Of a stretch of 64,000 nt of DNA, positions 1 to 10,200 are shown piece after piece (the stretch's first letter is position 1; every line of letters starts with the position of its first letter). The position numbers and the translations under genes are program-made. The stretch comes from Leishmania martiniquensis (lineage: Eukaryota; Euglenozoa; Kinetoplastea; Trypanosomatida; Trypanosomatidae), in assembly GCF_017916325.1 (NCBI RefSeq), contig NC_090169.1, forward strand, positions 624,001 through 688,000. The letters are read 5' to 3'. The notes below the pieces were generated by a model. That model had not been told where the DNA came from and ran no database searches. It worked only from the letters and a program-made list of their open reading frames with translations.

Positions 1-3000
1 GATGCGGCGGGGGCGGCAGCACGATCCTCTTTCGCCCTACCATTACGCCTTGTGCTTTCTGGCTCGGTAAGAGCTGCTACCGCCACGGGGGCACTCTGGC
101 GCACGACAGTGGCGTTGCTGCATCGAGCTGAAGATTTCTGTAGTGAACGTGCGGATGACACACGACGGGCATAGTCGACGCGACCTTGCGGCAAGCGTCG
201 TGGAGGCTCCGATGCAGATGCCGCAGCACGCGGAGTCAACGGTAGCGGGGCCACAGCGGCGGAGCCGGTGAGGCTCTCGCTGTCGTCATCTCTGTCTGCT
301 TCCAAATAGCATGTCGTTCCAGTGGTTCCTGTGATGGTCCACCAGTCACGGTGCGTTATTACGCTTCTCGCCACCGCAGCGCCGTGGGCGGCGGCGGCGG
401 GAAGACAACGCCGCCGGTCCACGTTGTACCGCTGCAGTAAGAAGCTGCGAGTGCGCCAGTGGTAAAAAGTATGCGCAAGTCTGCTGCGCCGCACTAGACT
501 CTCGGCGTTGGCGTCCATGAGGGCTTCGCAAACTCGACGACGCCCTGCGGCGTGCCGAGCAGCTCTCCGGCGCCAAGCACGCAGCACTCTTCTCCCCTCA
601 AGCTGCTCGCTGGCCTTCAATGCCAGTTCCTCTTGCGCCTGTCGAACAATCAAGCACACTTGCCAGCGCTCATGCCACTTCAAAAACACCGTACGGAGTA
701 GGTAGCGGTGTTGCTGCCGCGCCACGCAGGCTTGAATGTGCGTCTCGCGCCGCCACCGTTGTACCCACCGTGCGAAGCAGACTCCAGCCAGATGTGTCAC
801 GCGAAACGCGCGAAGACGGCGCTCGTGCGACTGCCGCAGCTGCTGTTGTAGCCATCGAGATCGCCAAGTACTCCACGCCTGCCGCGTCAGAGTGTGGTGC
901 GGTATTCTTGATTTTATGAAGTCCCTTAGCCGTGCGGCGACTATGCATTGCTGCGCCCACCGCTGCAGTACGCGCCTGAGGATGACGGCGTTCAACTGCG
1001 ACCTGGCGACACGGTACGCCTGCCGCCGTACACAGGCGCCCCTCATCAGCAACAGAGTGGCGGCGCCGTGCTTATGAGAGCGGTAGCGATCGGCGACGGA
1101 CTCCTGGAGTCGCTCTCGCCACCGTGTCCAGGCGTACCGCTTTACTCGGCGATCTCCGATAAGCTGCTGCTGGATGGTGCGCTGGGCTTGTGCGAATCGC
1201 GTGTTGCACTGCCAGGCACGGAGTACGCGATGCCCCAGAGTGGAGATGCAGAAGTGGCGCGCCAGGGCAGTCATCTTCCAACGATGCAGCAGCGCTCGAA
1301 AGTACATGAGCGCCTTCTGCTCCGTGTAGACGTCGCAGCGCGCGACGTCGCGCATTTCTTTGTTGCGCTGGAGGATGGCCGCTCGGCGACGCTTCCACTG
1401 AGCCCAGCACCGCGCTCTCGCCACCTCCCGCCGATGCGCCTGAATAAAGCGCGCTGCCAGTGACTCGTATAGGCGGCGATCTCGCCAGTGGATAAACACC
1501 TTTTGCACGATGGCACGTTCACGCCTCCGCATCATGGCGCGGGCAAGCTCTTCCTCATGCGCTTCTCGGCCGGCGAAGGCGAGCGCGGCGCTCGAGGTCA
1601 GGTGGGGTGATGCGTGAGTGCGCCTTCTCTCTGAAGAGGGGCTGCTCTTCGAGGAAGGGGTGGAGGACGGAACGCTGACGACGACCGAGCCCTCCGCGTC
1701 GCTACGTCCCTGGCGCGGAGAACACTCTTGTTGACGCTGCGGCGGGTCATATGCCTTGCTCCCCCCGCTTGGGTTTTCATCTAAACTCGGGCGAGGCGCA
1801 GGTGCACCTCGAATCCTCCGCTCACCGCGCAAGACGCTGTCGAGTAAGTGTGCCTTTGACGCACTTGCGTAAGCGTCCACGTGGTCGGCAGGCGCGAGCA
1901 CCACTGCCGCCGGCAGGTTTGTAGGCTGCGAGCTCTGGCTCTGAGCCGGCGGAGGCGGCGCAGTATCGAGCCCGATTGTCGAGATGTTCGCTGCCAGAAC
2001 CTCTCTGAAGCTCGATGTCAGAGGTTCACTTCTATCCTGGCAATCGACCTTGCTGCTGCGGGGCGTGACTGCCGCTCTCTGCGTGGTGACCGTCTGCAAG
2101 AGTGCGACTGCTTCAGAGGCATCCGTGATCCTCGAACGCAGTGACGGCGCCCTCTCGGCCGCTTGTGGCGTCCCACTGTAAGGCGACACTGCTGAAGAAG
2201 ACACAGAGCTGAGAGAGTCAGCGGTCAGCGCCGACAGGGGCGGCTCTGACGCTGGAGACGACACTGCTGCGTGCGAGAGACGTGCTATCACCCGAAGGCC
2301 GCGTCGCGCCCGCCACTGCTCCAGCGCGCGTCGTAGAAGAGAAGTGCGGCGCCAAACCCTTCCCTGCGCCTCCAACGCAACGCGCACACACCACCGAGGC
2401 AGGTCCTCCATAAGCCATCGGTGAGCACATCCATTTTCATGGGCGACGGAAGAAGAGGGGGGCGGCCACGACGAGGATGGGGAAACTTGGCTGCCTTTCT
2501 CCGTCTCATTCGCTAAGAGGGGAAAGTAAAGCGGCAGCAGGTCAGCGGCGAAGATCGCACGCGGGTGCGTCACGAACACTGAGATGTCACGAACATCGTC
2601 GTCGTTGTCGTCGGGAGGAGACGTACTACGCAAAGAAGCGTTGCCACCATCCACGGCGGCGCGCTCGACCTCTTCCAAGCTCAGCGCCCGAGAAAGCAGG
2701 GCGGAGGGAAAGTGGGGCTTCCCTGAGATTAGCAGCCACTCGGTGAGCTGGACGAGAACTGTAGCACACCATGCAGGCTCGCGTGTGCGCAACTCTTCGG
2801 CGGCCCGCGCGCGCGCGAGCGGCAGAGATAACTGTGTTTCACCCCAGGGGCCCAGCGCGAGGGAAGCGGCCGTCCACGTGGAGCAGCGCAACAGATGGGC
2901 CGCCGTGAGGAGCCCATACAGGGAGGCGTGCGCAATGCATTCGCGGGCTTCAGTGGAGGACAGCACGTGCATCACTTCCCTACTTTGCCGGACATGCGAT

Positions 3001-3308
3001 CCTACGTCCGCGACGTCACGCGAATGAGCCGGCAGAAAGGGCGATGCGCCCCCCAGGCGATGCTGCGGCGCTAAGAGGTCCAGGACATGAGAAGGCGAGT
3101 GCCAAGGCTCACTCACAACGGCTCGACAGTGACGCAGCGCATCTGCGACTTCAGACACGCTTGGCTGGGAGAGGGCATGCAGGGAGAAAATGACCCGGAC
3201 GGCTTCGGTGCACACGGCCTTGTAAACCACAGATGACGCCCCTCGGTGCGGGCTATGCGGTCCTGCAGTAAAGGAGGTGAAGACGGGCTTATCCAAACGC
3301 GAGCTCAT
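1..3308 (-). CDS. Sfi1-like tryptophan-repeat protein, 3' end outside window
   Basis: An open frame runs without a stop from an ATG at 3308-3306 to the left edge of the window, giving at least 1102 residues. An in-frame stop lies at 3326-3324, so this is the longest possible start. Residues about 1-600 are mixed helical and Ser/Pro/Ala-rich sequence with no recognised domain. From about residue 600 to 970 there are at least ten short helical units with a conserved Trp followed by basic residues (HWRDRR, RWRERL, RWAQQC, TWRSRW, RWRRE, KWHERW, AWRRR, HWRTRS), roughly 20-35 residues apart. This is the look of Sfi1/spindle-body centrin-binding repeats, known from yeast Sfi1 and related basal-body proteins. 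Centrin binding and a basal-body or bilobe location are inferred. The last visible part (about residue 970 on) is Ala/Ser/Pro-rich. IQ-motif or generic coiled-coil proteins are the main alternatives. Confidence 0.7.
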   Translation of the reverse strand, partial: MSSRLDKPVFTSFTAGPHSPHRGASSVVYKAVCTEAVRVIFSLHALSQPSVSEVADALRHCRAVVSEPWHSPSHVLDLLAPQHRLGGASPFLPAHSRDVADVGSHVRQSREVMHVLSSTEARECIAHASLYGLLTAAHLLRCSTWTAASLALGPWGETQLSLPLARARAAEELRTREPAWCATVLVQLTEWLLISGKPHFPSALLSRALSLEEVERAAVDGGNASLRSTSPPDDNDDDVRDISVFVTHPRAIFAADLLPLYFPLLANETEKGSQVSPSSSWPPPSSSVAHENGCAHRWLMEDLPRWCVRVALEAQGRVWRRTSLLRRALEQWRARRGLRVIARLSHAAVSSPASEPPLSALTADSLSSVSSSAVSPYSGTPQAAERAPSLRSRITDASEAVALLQTVTTQRAAVTPRSSKVDCQDRSEPLTSSFREVLAANISTIGLDTAPPPPAQSQSSQPTNLPAAVVLAPADHVDAYASASKAHLLDSVLRGERRIRGAPAPRPSLDENPSGGSKAYDPPQRQQECSPRQGRSDAEGSVVVSVPSSTPSSKSSPSSERRRTHASPHLTSSAALAFAGREAHEEELARAMMRRRERAIVQKVFIHWRDRRLYESLAARFIQAHRREVARARCWAQWKRRRAAILQRNKEMRDVARCDVYTEQKALMYFRALLHRWKMTALARHFCISTLGHRVLRAWQCNTRFAQAQRTIQQQLIGDRRVKRYAWTRWRERLQESVADRYRSHKHGAATLLLMRGACVRRQAYRVARSQLNAVILRRVLQRWAQQCIVAARLRDFIKSRIPHHTLTRQAWSTWRSRWLQQQLRQSHERRLRAFRVTHLAGVCFARWVQRWRRETHIQACVARQQHRYLLRTVFLKWHERWQVCLIVRQAQEELALKASEQLEGRRVLRAWRRRAARHAAGRRRVCEALMDANAESLVRRSRLAHTFYHWRTRSFLLQRYNVDRRRCLPAAAAHGAAVARSVITHRDWWTITGTTGTTCYLEADRDDDSESLTGSAAVAPLPLTPRAAASASEPPRRLPQGRVDYARRVSSARSLQKSSARCSNATVVRQSAPVAVAALTEPESTRRNGRAKEDRAAAPAA

Positions 3309-4389
3309 TCTATGCGCGGGCCTCTATCGGTGAGCGCGTGTATGAGCAAAGATGCCTCTTTCGTTGAAGTGCGAGGGCCAGTATGCTGCCTAGCAAAGTC
3401 CTCGGGTATCGCGTCGGGTCCTCACCTATGCACTGGAGAGGAGCCTGCCCTTCCCCTTTCCCCCCTTTCGCTTCTGTGCCTCGGAATGTGCGCGTAAGGC
3501 CCTCCATACAGACGCCTGCGCGCGGACGGCCGTGACTTGGAGAGGGCAAGGGGAGAACCGTGACACAAAGCGGAGTGCAACCGTGAACCTGCGACATACA
3601 CGCATGCACACACACGTGCTAGAGCACTGTGCGAGAGTGGAAGAAAAAAAGAGAGTGCAATGCGTAGGAAAGTTTCCGACGAGTCATCGTGGGCCGTGAG
3701 CCATTGCCGCTCCTTCGATGTGGCGGCTCACGGTTCATGAACATGGAAGCATATGGCACATAACGGGGTAAGCAGGCGCACGCTTTACGGTCGCACGGTG
3801 ACGCGTAACTTGACCAGTGCGCTCGCGTGTGCGTTTCTGTGGCTCTTCGGCCATCCTTGCAGATGACCAGAGTGCAACAAGAACGCAGATGCACCGGTTG
3901 TGAGCCCTTTCTCGATAAAGGTTTTTCTTCTGGTGTGTTGCGACGCAGAGTGTTGCAGTCGAAACAAATAGAGAAGCCCCGTTGCTTCGACCAAGCGGCC
4001 ACTAAATATGACGAGGGAAGGGGTGGGGAGTGCAGAGCAAAGAGAGACAGTGCCCGAATGCAGGCACGAAAGGGAAAATGGGTGTGGGTGAGGGAGGGAA
4101 CGACAGGAGGGGGATATCACGTGCTTCTGCATAGATAGAGAGAGAGGCCGGCGCGGAGTCGCAGTACGTCACGGCACAGCGTCGCCTCCGTTCGGCGACG
4201 CCCACCTAAGAACGTTTCCGCGATGCACGAGAGAAACAGAAAGCAAAAACAGAAAAAAAAAGACGCACACACCCCTCCTTCGTGGAGAGCGAGGCGAGGG
4301 AAAACGGTGCGCATCGAGCCACGCGGAGACGACCGCACCTATTAGGCCATTCTTGAGTATCCCATGTATCTCCAGGTCCGTGACCCGCT
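3309..4389. other. Intergenic spacer: 3' UTR of the 4390 gene and 5' UTR of the left-edge gene
   Basis: No convincing coding frame on either strand. Two pyrimidine tracts on the minus strand (about 3538-3562 and 3629-3660) precede AG dinucleotides and are candidate spliced-leader acceptors for the left-edge gene. The rest, including purine-rich + strand around 4010-4110 and an A-run near 4250, is read as 3' UTR of the upstream gene. Confidence 0.6.
3627..3660 (-). promoter_or_regulatory. Candidate spliced-leader acceptor for the left-edge Sfi1-like gene
   Basis: On the minus strand a long T/C tract ends in GCACAG, with the AG at 3628-3627. It would give a 5' UTR of about 318 nt containing several upstream ATGs. 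A second tract ends in CCAAG at 3537-3536 and would give about 227 nt. The sequence does not decide between them. Confidence 0.5.
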
Positions 4390-6282
4390 TCAAGTGATGA
4401 AGATTCCCACCGTCGCGTCGAGCGCGTCGTGGTTGACGGCGACGCACTTCGAAGCCACCTCGCCACTGGTGCGCGCCCGTGGCATCGCCAGCGCAGAGGC
4501 GGGCCCGTCGTCCGTGCTCAAGCCACTCTCAACGCAGTAGAACCTTGTCGGCCGCTTCAGGAAGAGAACATCCTCGCTCCACACCTTGTCTGCCAGCAGC
4601 ATCTCCTGCGGAGTTAGAAGCGTGTCCGTGGTCAGCGTGCGCTGCAGCTCCGCTTTCTTTTTGGTCTCCGCGGCCGCCTCTTCAGCATCAGTGGTCGTGA
4701 CGGCATCCACCTCGGCCCACTTCTGCAAGCCGTACACGAGCAGGTCCTCGATTATATTCATAATGGCGTTATCGAAGGCGTCATCGCCTGACTGCGTGTG
4801 CAGGTGATGCCGAGGAATGTTCGCAATACGGCTCATAACGCATGCCTTGTAGCGTTCTGCCGGGGTGGCGGAATGAGGCGGTGACGTGCTGTTGCCGTGA
4901 ACCACCGCGGCGTTGGCCGAGTCCGAGGATGGCGCAGTGCCGAGGTGTTGCTCCAGGGTGCGCTCTAGCACCATCCGATCCAGGTATTCGTCTTTCAAGT
5001 ACATGGCTGTGCTTACAACGCGCGCGACGAGATCAGGCATTGCAGACGCAGCCGTCACGGAGTCGGCCGGCACTGGTGGGGGAAGCACGCTTGTAGCCCC
5101 GCTCTCTCGGTGCGACTGAGATGGTGTGGGTGGTGAGTGGACAGAAGAGCCAAGTGAGGCGGTATTCCGGTTCAAGTACGACCCCGTAGGAGTGCTGGTG
5201 CCGGCCGCGGCTGCTGAGGTAGACTGCGGGGCTGGAGATCGCGGCAGGGAGGGCGCCGGCAAGCCAGTTGCACTGCTCTTCGGAGAGGCTGACAATGGCG
5301 ACTGAATCGGTGACTTTGGCGGAGCAGCCGCGATAGGGGGCCGCGTCGATAGAGTGACCAGCGGAGAGACGCTAGGTGCTGGCAACACCCGGGCAAGGTC
5401 AGCAGCCGCCCCCCCTGCCGTTGCGCCTCCTGTTGCACCGTTACACAGATTCTGTTGCGACGACTCTGTCCCATCTGCCGCCACACCAAAGACACGCTCG
5501 CGGTGCAGCAGCACCAGCCGTGGAAACCATTGAAGCGGAAGGCCGTATTCGCTAACCACGTGCTCAGCAATGTCGATCCGGTTCGTCTCAATCAAGTACT
5601 CGACCATCTCCGCGCGGAGACGCAGTTGCTGCGTGGCGAAGCGGAGATTTTCGGGCTGCAGCAGGTGCGGGGCCGATGGCGGGCAGGCCTGCTGGAGAAT
5701 GCTCATGCCATCGCTGCCCGTGCTCTTGGCGGCAGAGGACGAGGAGGCGGCGGTGGGGCGCTCATTTCGTGCGTTGTGAGGCGCCCCGCCTGGGCGGTGC
5801 TCCAGAGACTCTGCGTCCGCGGCAAGCAGCGGGGTCTGCTGCAGATACGCCGGGACCTCATCGAGCAACAGCTCTTGCAGCCGAGTGACATACGGCTTGT
5901 ATTTCTGTTGCACGCTTTCGAGGCGCTTTGCCACCTTCTGCAAGGAGGCACCAGCTGCCGCAGCGTTTGGGGTGTCGGCCTCCCGCTTCTGAAGGGCGGT
6001 CACAGCAGTTCGAACGGGCTGCAACTCTTTCTGCAGTTTCTGCACTTCTCGCAGCAGATCTGCCATTTCCTGACGAGCCGCCGCCATCTCGCCGATGCGC
6101 GTCTCCGATGCGGTGCAGCCGGGGTAGAGGGGAGAGGAAGAGAAAGGAGCAGGGGGTGGGAGAGTGGTGAAGAGCTCAGCGTCTTCACCAGCGAATCTCG
6201 TCGGCGTGCACACGCCCAATAGAATAGCAACTGTAAGAACAAAAAAAATGCGTGCTAAAGCAGGGAGTGCAGCGGTATACAT
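4390..6282 (-). CDS. Unrecognised protein with hydrophobic N-terminus and coiled coil
   Basis: 630 residues from the ATG at 6282. Residues about 8-25 are strongly hydrophobic and could be a signal peptide or anchor. Residues about 66-150 are a predicted coiled coil with many Glu, Gln and Lys. A helical stretch lies near residues 210-265, then a Ser/Pro/Ala-rich linker to about 410, then a mixed C-terminal part ending in IFIT. I do not recognise a family. A clean splice acceptor 5 nt before the ATG supports the long form. However, residues 38-56 are encoded by a second pyrimidine tract followed by an AG at 6104-6103 and an ATG at 6087 (residue 66, MAAARQ), so a short cytosolic form lacking the hydrophobic segment is possible. 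Function unknown. Confidence 0.75.
   Translation of the reverse strand: MYTAALPALARIFFVLTVAILLGVCTPTRFAGEDAELFTTLPPPAPFSSSPLYPGCTASETRIGEMAAARQEMADLLREVQKLQKELQPVRTAVTALQKREADTPNAAAAGASLQKVAKRLESVQQKYKPYVTRLQELLLDEVPAYLQQTPLLAADAESLEHRPGGAPHNARNERPTAASSSSAAKSTGSDGMSILQQACPPSAPHLLQPENLRFATQQLRLRAEMVEYLIETNRIDIAEHVVSEYGLPLQWFPRLVLLHRERVFGVAADGTESSQQNLCNGATGGATAGGAAADLARVLPAPSVSPLVTLSTRPPIAAAPPKSPIQSPLSASPKSSATGLPAPSLPRSPAPQSTSAAAAGTSTPTGSYLNRNTASLGSSVHSPPTPSQSHRESGATSVLPPPVPADSVTAASAMPDLVARVVSTAMYLKDEYLDRMVLERTLEQHLGTAPSSDSANAAVVHGNSTSPPHSATPAERYKACVMSRIANIPRHHLHTQSGDDAFDNAIMNIIEDLLVYGLQKWAEVDAVTTTDAEEAAAETKKKAELQRTLTTDTLLTPQEMLLADKVWSEDVLFLKRPTRFYCVESGLSTDDGPASALAMPRARTSGEVASKCVAVNHDALDATVGIFIT
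6103..6178 (-). promoter_or_regulatory. Possible internal spliced-leader acceptor
   Basis: A long C/T tract on the minus strand (6178-6121) inside the 5' part of the 4390-6282 frame is followed by its first AG at 6104-6103. Then, 15 nt on, comes an in-frame ATG at 6087-6085. Use of this site would remove the hydrophobic N-terminus. Confidence 0.4.
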
Positions 6283-7293
6283 AAATGCTGTGAGAGGGAG
6301 GCAGAGGGAGAGAGAGGGAGAGAGGAAAGGGTCTGCGCTGCTGCGTCACGTCTCCTGCTGTGCTCTCTGAGGGGCAGAAATTGCTTTGCTTGCCGCTCGA
6401 TTAATTCGTGTTGCGTGGGAAAGTGTGCCTGCGTGCATTCAGGGCACTTTTGCTTGTGATGAGGGAGCGAAGGGAACACGAGAAGCGCTTTGTACGAGGA
6501 AGGTCCGCAGGTCACAGCCCTGCCACTGTTCATGTACCCTGCATCCTCCTCCGAGTGCGACGCCACCGCAGTCCTTGCCTCTTCCCCATGCGTGACTCCA
6601 CACCGGCAACGCTTCAGATTGAAAGCACGCAACGACGTGCGCAGCCGTGTTCGAAAGAGCAGCACCCACCGTGGCACAAAAGGAAGTCAGAGAGGTGTCG
6701 CGGGGCCCGAAGTAGCTCGTGGTAATTTGCTGAGGAGTACTCCTCCAGCTCCGGAGCGCTACCTCGCCGAGACCACACCAAAACTGCACCTCGCTGTGAT
6801 TCTGCACGCATCAAATCACTTATGTGTAAGGGTAAGTTATAGACCGAGGGTAGGTTTGAGAGGGATGCATTACAATGTTAAAGGAACAGATCGATGCACG
6901 ACCGCCACAGCGATCACCAAGAAACGACCAGTTAGAGAGACCCAAGACGCGTAGGGGCGATTCTGTCGCAGTCCTCAACGCTATGCCCCACTATACCCCC
7001 TTTTTGGGCTGAAACATCGGAATCCCGTCGCGGCCGCTCCTCTTTTGCGCAACACAAAGCAAGATGGAAGCCTTGCCAGGTCGAGCAACGACGCACCAAT
7101 CACGGTAGCTTAGGGTAATCTCCGCCTGGGGACGACAAAGAGGTGAAAGGGAGAGAGAGGGAGGAGGCGGAAACGGGGAGTCGGAGGGGGGGCTCGAGAT
7201 GGGCTTCACAAGACTGGGCGTACGCGCTCAGCACATAAGGTCTCCCGCCAACACACATCTCACCTCACGCATGGACCCGGTGGAATACACGGC
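6283..7293. other. Intergenic spacer
   Basis: No credible gene. Next to the 6282 start lies the C/T splice tract. The part from about 6360 to 6960 is of mixed composition, and 7130-7200 is again purine-rich on the + strand. Read as 3' UTR of the nucleoporin-like gene plus the 5' leader of the next gene. Confidence 0.6.
6288..6330 (-). promoter_or_regulatory. Spliced-leader acceptor for the 4390-6282 gene
   Basis: An almost pure C/T tract of about 40 nt on the minus strand ends in CTCTCACAG, with the AG at 6289-6288. This leaves a 5-nt gene-encoded 5' UTR before the ATG at 6282. Confidence 0.6.
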
Positions 7294-10200
7294 CTAAGCG
7301 TGCTTTCGCACGATACCCATCGCCCCCTTCGTTGCCCGCAGCGCGTTCGCTATCGCAATTTTCACCTGGCGAACTTCGTTCTCGATGTTCAGCACGTCCT
7401 TCCACTGCAGGGGCGCACTGCGGACGCCAGCGGAATCCCAATCACTGTCCATGACGATGCCCCGGACACCGTGCGCCTCGGCCGAGTTGTACAGACGCGT
7501 CCACTCACCCTCATCTGCCCCACCAAGCTGCGGCAGTAGGTCCCAGAGCGTGACGTCCGGGCTGAGCTGCTCCCCTTCGGCTGTGGCGGGCAGCAGGGGG
7601 GAGTGGCCGTTGCTGGCCGCTGAAGCCGAACCAGGACGAGCGCGCACGCCATCCTGCCCCTGCGCCGGTGGCGGTCGAGAAGAAGAGCCGTCGAGGGCGA
7701 ACGCCACCGTTTTATTTGGGTCACGCCCAGGCCCGTCACCGTGGCGTGCCTCAGCTGAGGGAAGCGAGCCTCCGGAAGGCGGCTCGTGTTGTCCAGCAAC
7801 TTCTGGGGACCCCGGCATCGCTTGTGGCCCCGTGTCGGAATCGCGCCCGGCGCGCCGGCCATCAGCTGCGGGCAGCAAGCCCGGCGTCAATGGAATGCTG
7901 GGAGGGGTAGGCGAAACCGTCAACTTCTGATCAGCACTTCTGGCGGCGAGGTTAGCGCTGGCGACGCGCACGCTGTTGCTCAGCGTGTGCGGCCCAGCAG
8001 AGGAGGCGCCAAGCGCCCAGGCGTTCGCTGCCAACTGGCTCCCACGTAGCCCGCCACGGTAGTCCGTGTTGAACTCGCTCAGTTGATACACGGCTTCTTG
8101 TGCCTGCGTCAGGGCATCCACGAACACGCCGAGCGGGAGCTCAGATAGATAGCGCGCAAAGTTTTCCGGCAGACTGCTGGAATCGAAGGTCTGCTTCTGC
8201 AACGGCGCGGTCGACGTGAGGGGGAGAACGAAGGAATGCACCAGGCAGACCATAGCGTGCATCGCGTACAGGTAACACTCGAGGCGGTACTCTCGCACCT
8301 CCGAACTGCTTGTCTGCACGAGGGACTGTGCGACCTGACGGATGATCTGCACGGCGAGTAGCCGCTTCTCAGGTGAGTGGCGGAGCATCGGTGTGCTGTT
8401 AGCATAGGCGATGAAGACGCCGGCGTCCTCAGTACTGCGCTGTCCGTACTCGGTGTTCAGCAACAGATGAGCAAGATTGCGCACCGTCAGCGCTACGAAA
8501 TCACGTCCGCGTTCAGCTGTAGAGATGACGTGCGCGGTCGATGCGCCTGTGAGTGTCGTGAGCTTTGCCCGAGTAGCCTTTGCGTCCTCTGTAACACTGC
8601 CGCCGAGGCGCCCTGGGCCCGCAGCAGCTGCTGCCGGCAAGGCCATAGCTGCGCCTCCAGCGGCACCACCCACGCCGCCATCCCCGCCGTCGATGTCCGA
8701 GAAGCCATACGGCTCTGCCGGGCAGCGGGACCACACCTCGTTACTGCTCAACATGCTCAGCAACTCGGCCAGTGCCATGCCATCGACAAGATTACGGCAG
8801 TCAACCGCCAGTACAGAGCGCGAGAGGGCCCGCAGGCAGTCCGAGAGCTCCGCGCACAGCGTCAAGTGCGACGCGCGGAGACGTGCAGATCCTGCGATGG
8901 TGCTGCTGACAGCCGCGGGAGAGACGAAGACGTGGTCAATCAATGGCCGGTGATCGCGAATGAACTTCTGGACTTCGTACAAAAGAGGTGAGGCATCGCC
9001 AAGGGAGGAGAGCAGCAAGTTCAACCACCGCACCACGCCCAGAAGAAGGTGCCGCAGCACCTCCTTGTTCTGCTCTGCGAGGGCTCTGCTTGGGGCCTGG
9101 TCAAATGAAGGAGTGGACTGGGAGTAGCCCAGCACCACGAGCGTACTGTACTGCCAAGTTCGCATCGCCAGGCACGAGCACAGGAGGTCGGTGTGGAGCA
9201 CCTGCGAGCTGTGGCTGAGAGAGATGACGGAGACCAGGTCGAAGGCGCTGCGTAGATGCCACAGCAGTGTTCCGAATTGCGTGCTGTTGCTTGCGAAGAA
9301 GTTGCACACGGCATGGTCCACGCTCTGAAGCAGTGCCGTCGCACACCGTAACGCCCAGCTACCGAGTCCATCACCGTCTCCGGCGTCTGGGTTGCAGAAG
9401 TCGTCGCGGATCGGTGCCGAGGCCTGCAGCAGGGCAATCAGGAGTGCCACCGCATGCTGCGCCTGCATCGAAAGAGCGGCCGCGCCGCTGCCGCTGTCAT
9501 TCGATGTGGCAGCTTCGCTAACGCCATTGCGTCCTTGAGCAGCGGCCGCACTTGTGCCGAGACCTCCGTGCCCGCCCACGCTCGCGCTCGAGCCGCTGCC
9601 TTTGCAGATGTCACTGCACACGACATCCAGCAGCGCTCTCTGGAAGCGCCACACTGCCACGTCGTCAAGGTTGACGCCGGGCGTCTCGGCGAGACAGAGA
9701 AGGCTGAGGTACAGCTCCGTCCGTGTCGTCGCGATGCGGGTGCCCCAATGCACAAGCGCACGCACCAGCGGTTCCAACAGCAAGGCTGCCCCAGCCACCA
9801 CGGGCCGCGCCCGAGACGCGGGCGTGGTGCACTGCGCACGTGCCACTGAGGTAGACACTGCGCCGCTGCGCTCTGCTCCATGATACTGCAGCAACGCCTG
9901 CGGCAGCTGAGAACGGTTCGCGGCGCTGAAGAAGTTGCTGATGTCGCCAGCGTGTGTGGCAAAGGGCTTGCCGATGCCGCAGCTGACGCTTCCTATCGCC
10001 ACTTCGCCTTGGCCCTTTTGGAATTGAAGCGGGGCGGTGTGGCTCTCGTAGCGCTCCCGGCGCTGCCCAAGCGTGATTTCTCTCTCCTCGCGACGACAGC
10101 TGTTGCACATCTCTGTGGCTGTGATGGGCTGATTTGGCGCGCGTGGTGCAGTGGAGCGCTCCGATCCGCCATGCCTATAGGCCGCCGTGTGCGCTACATC

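Noticed and set aside
5455..6222. 255-codon + strand frame
   Set aside because: Antisense shadow of the 4390-6282 gene; its Leu/Arg-rich translation mirrors the coding strand.
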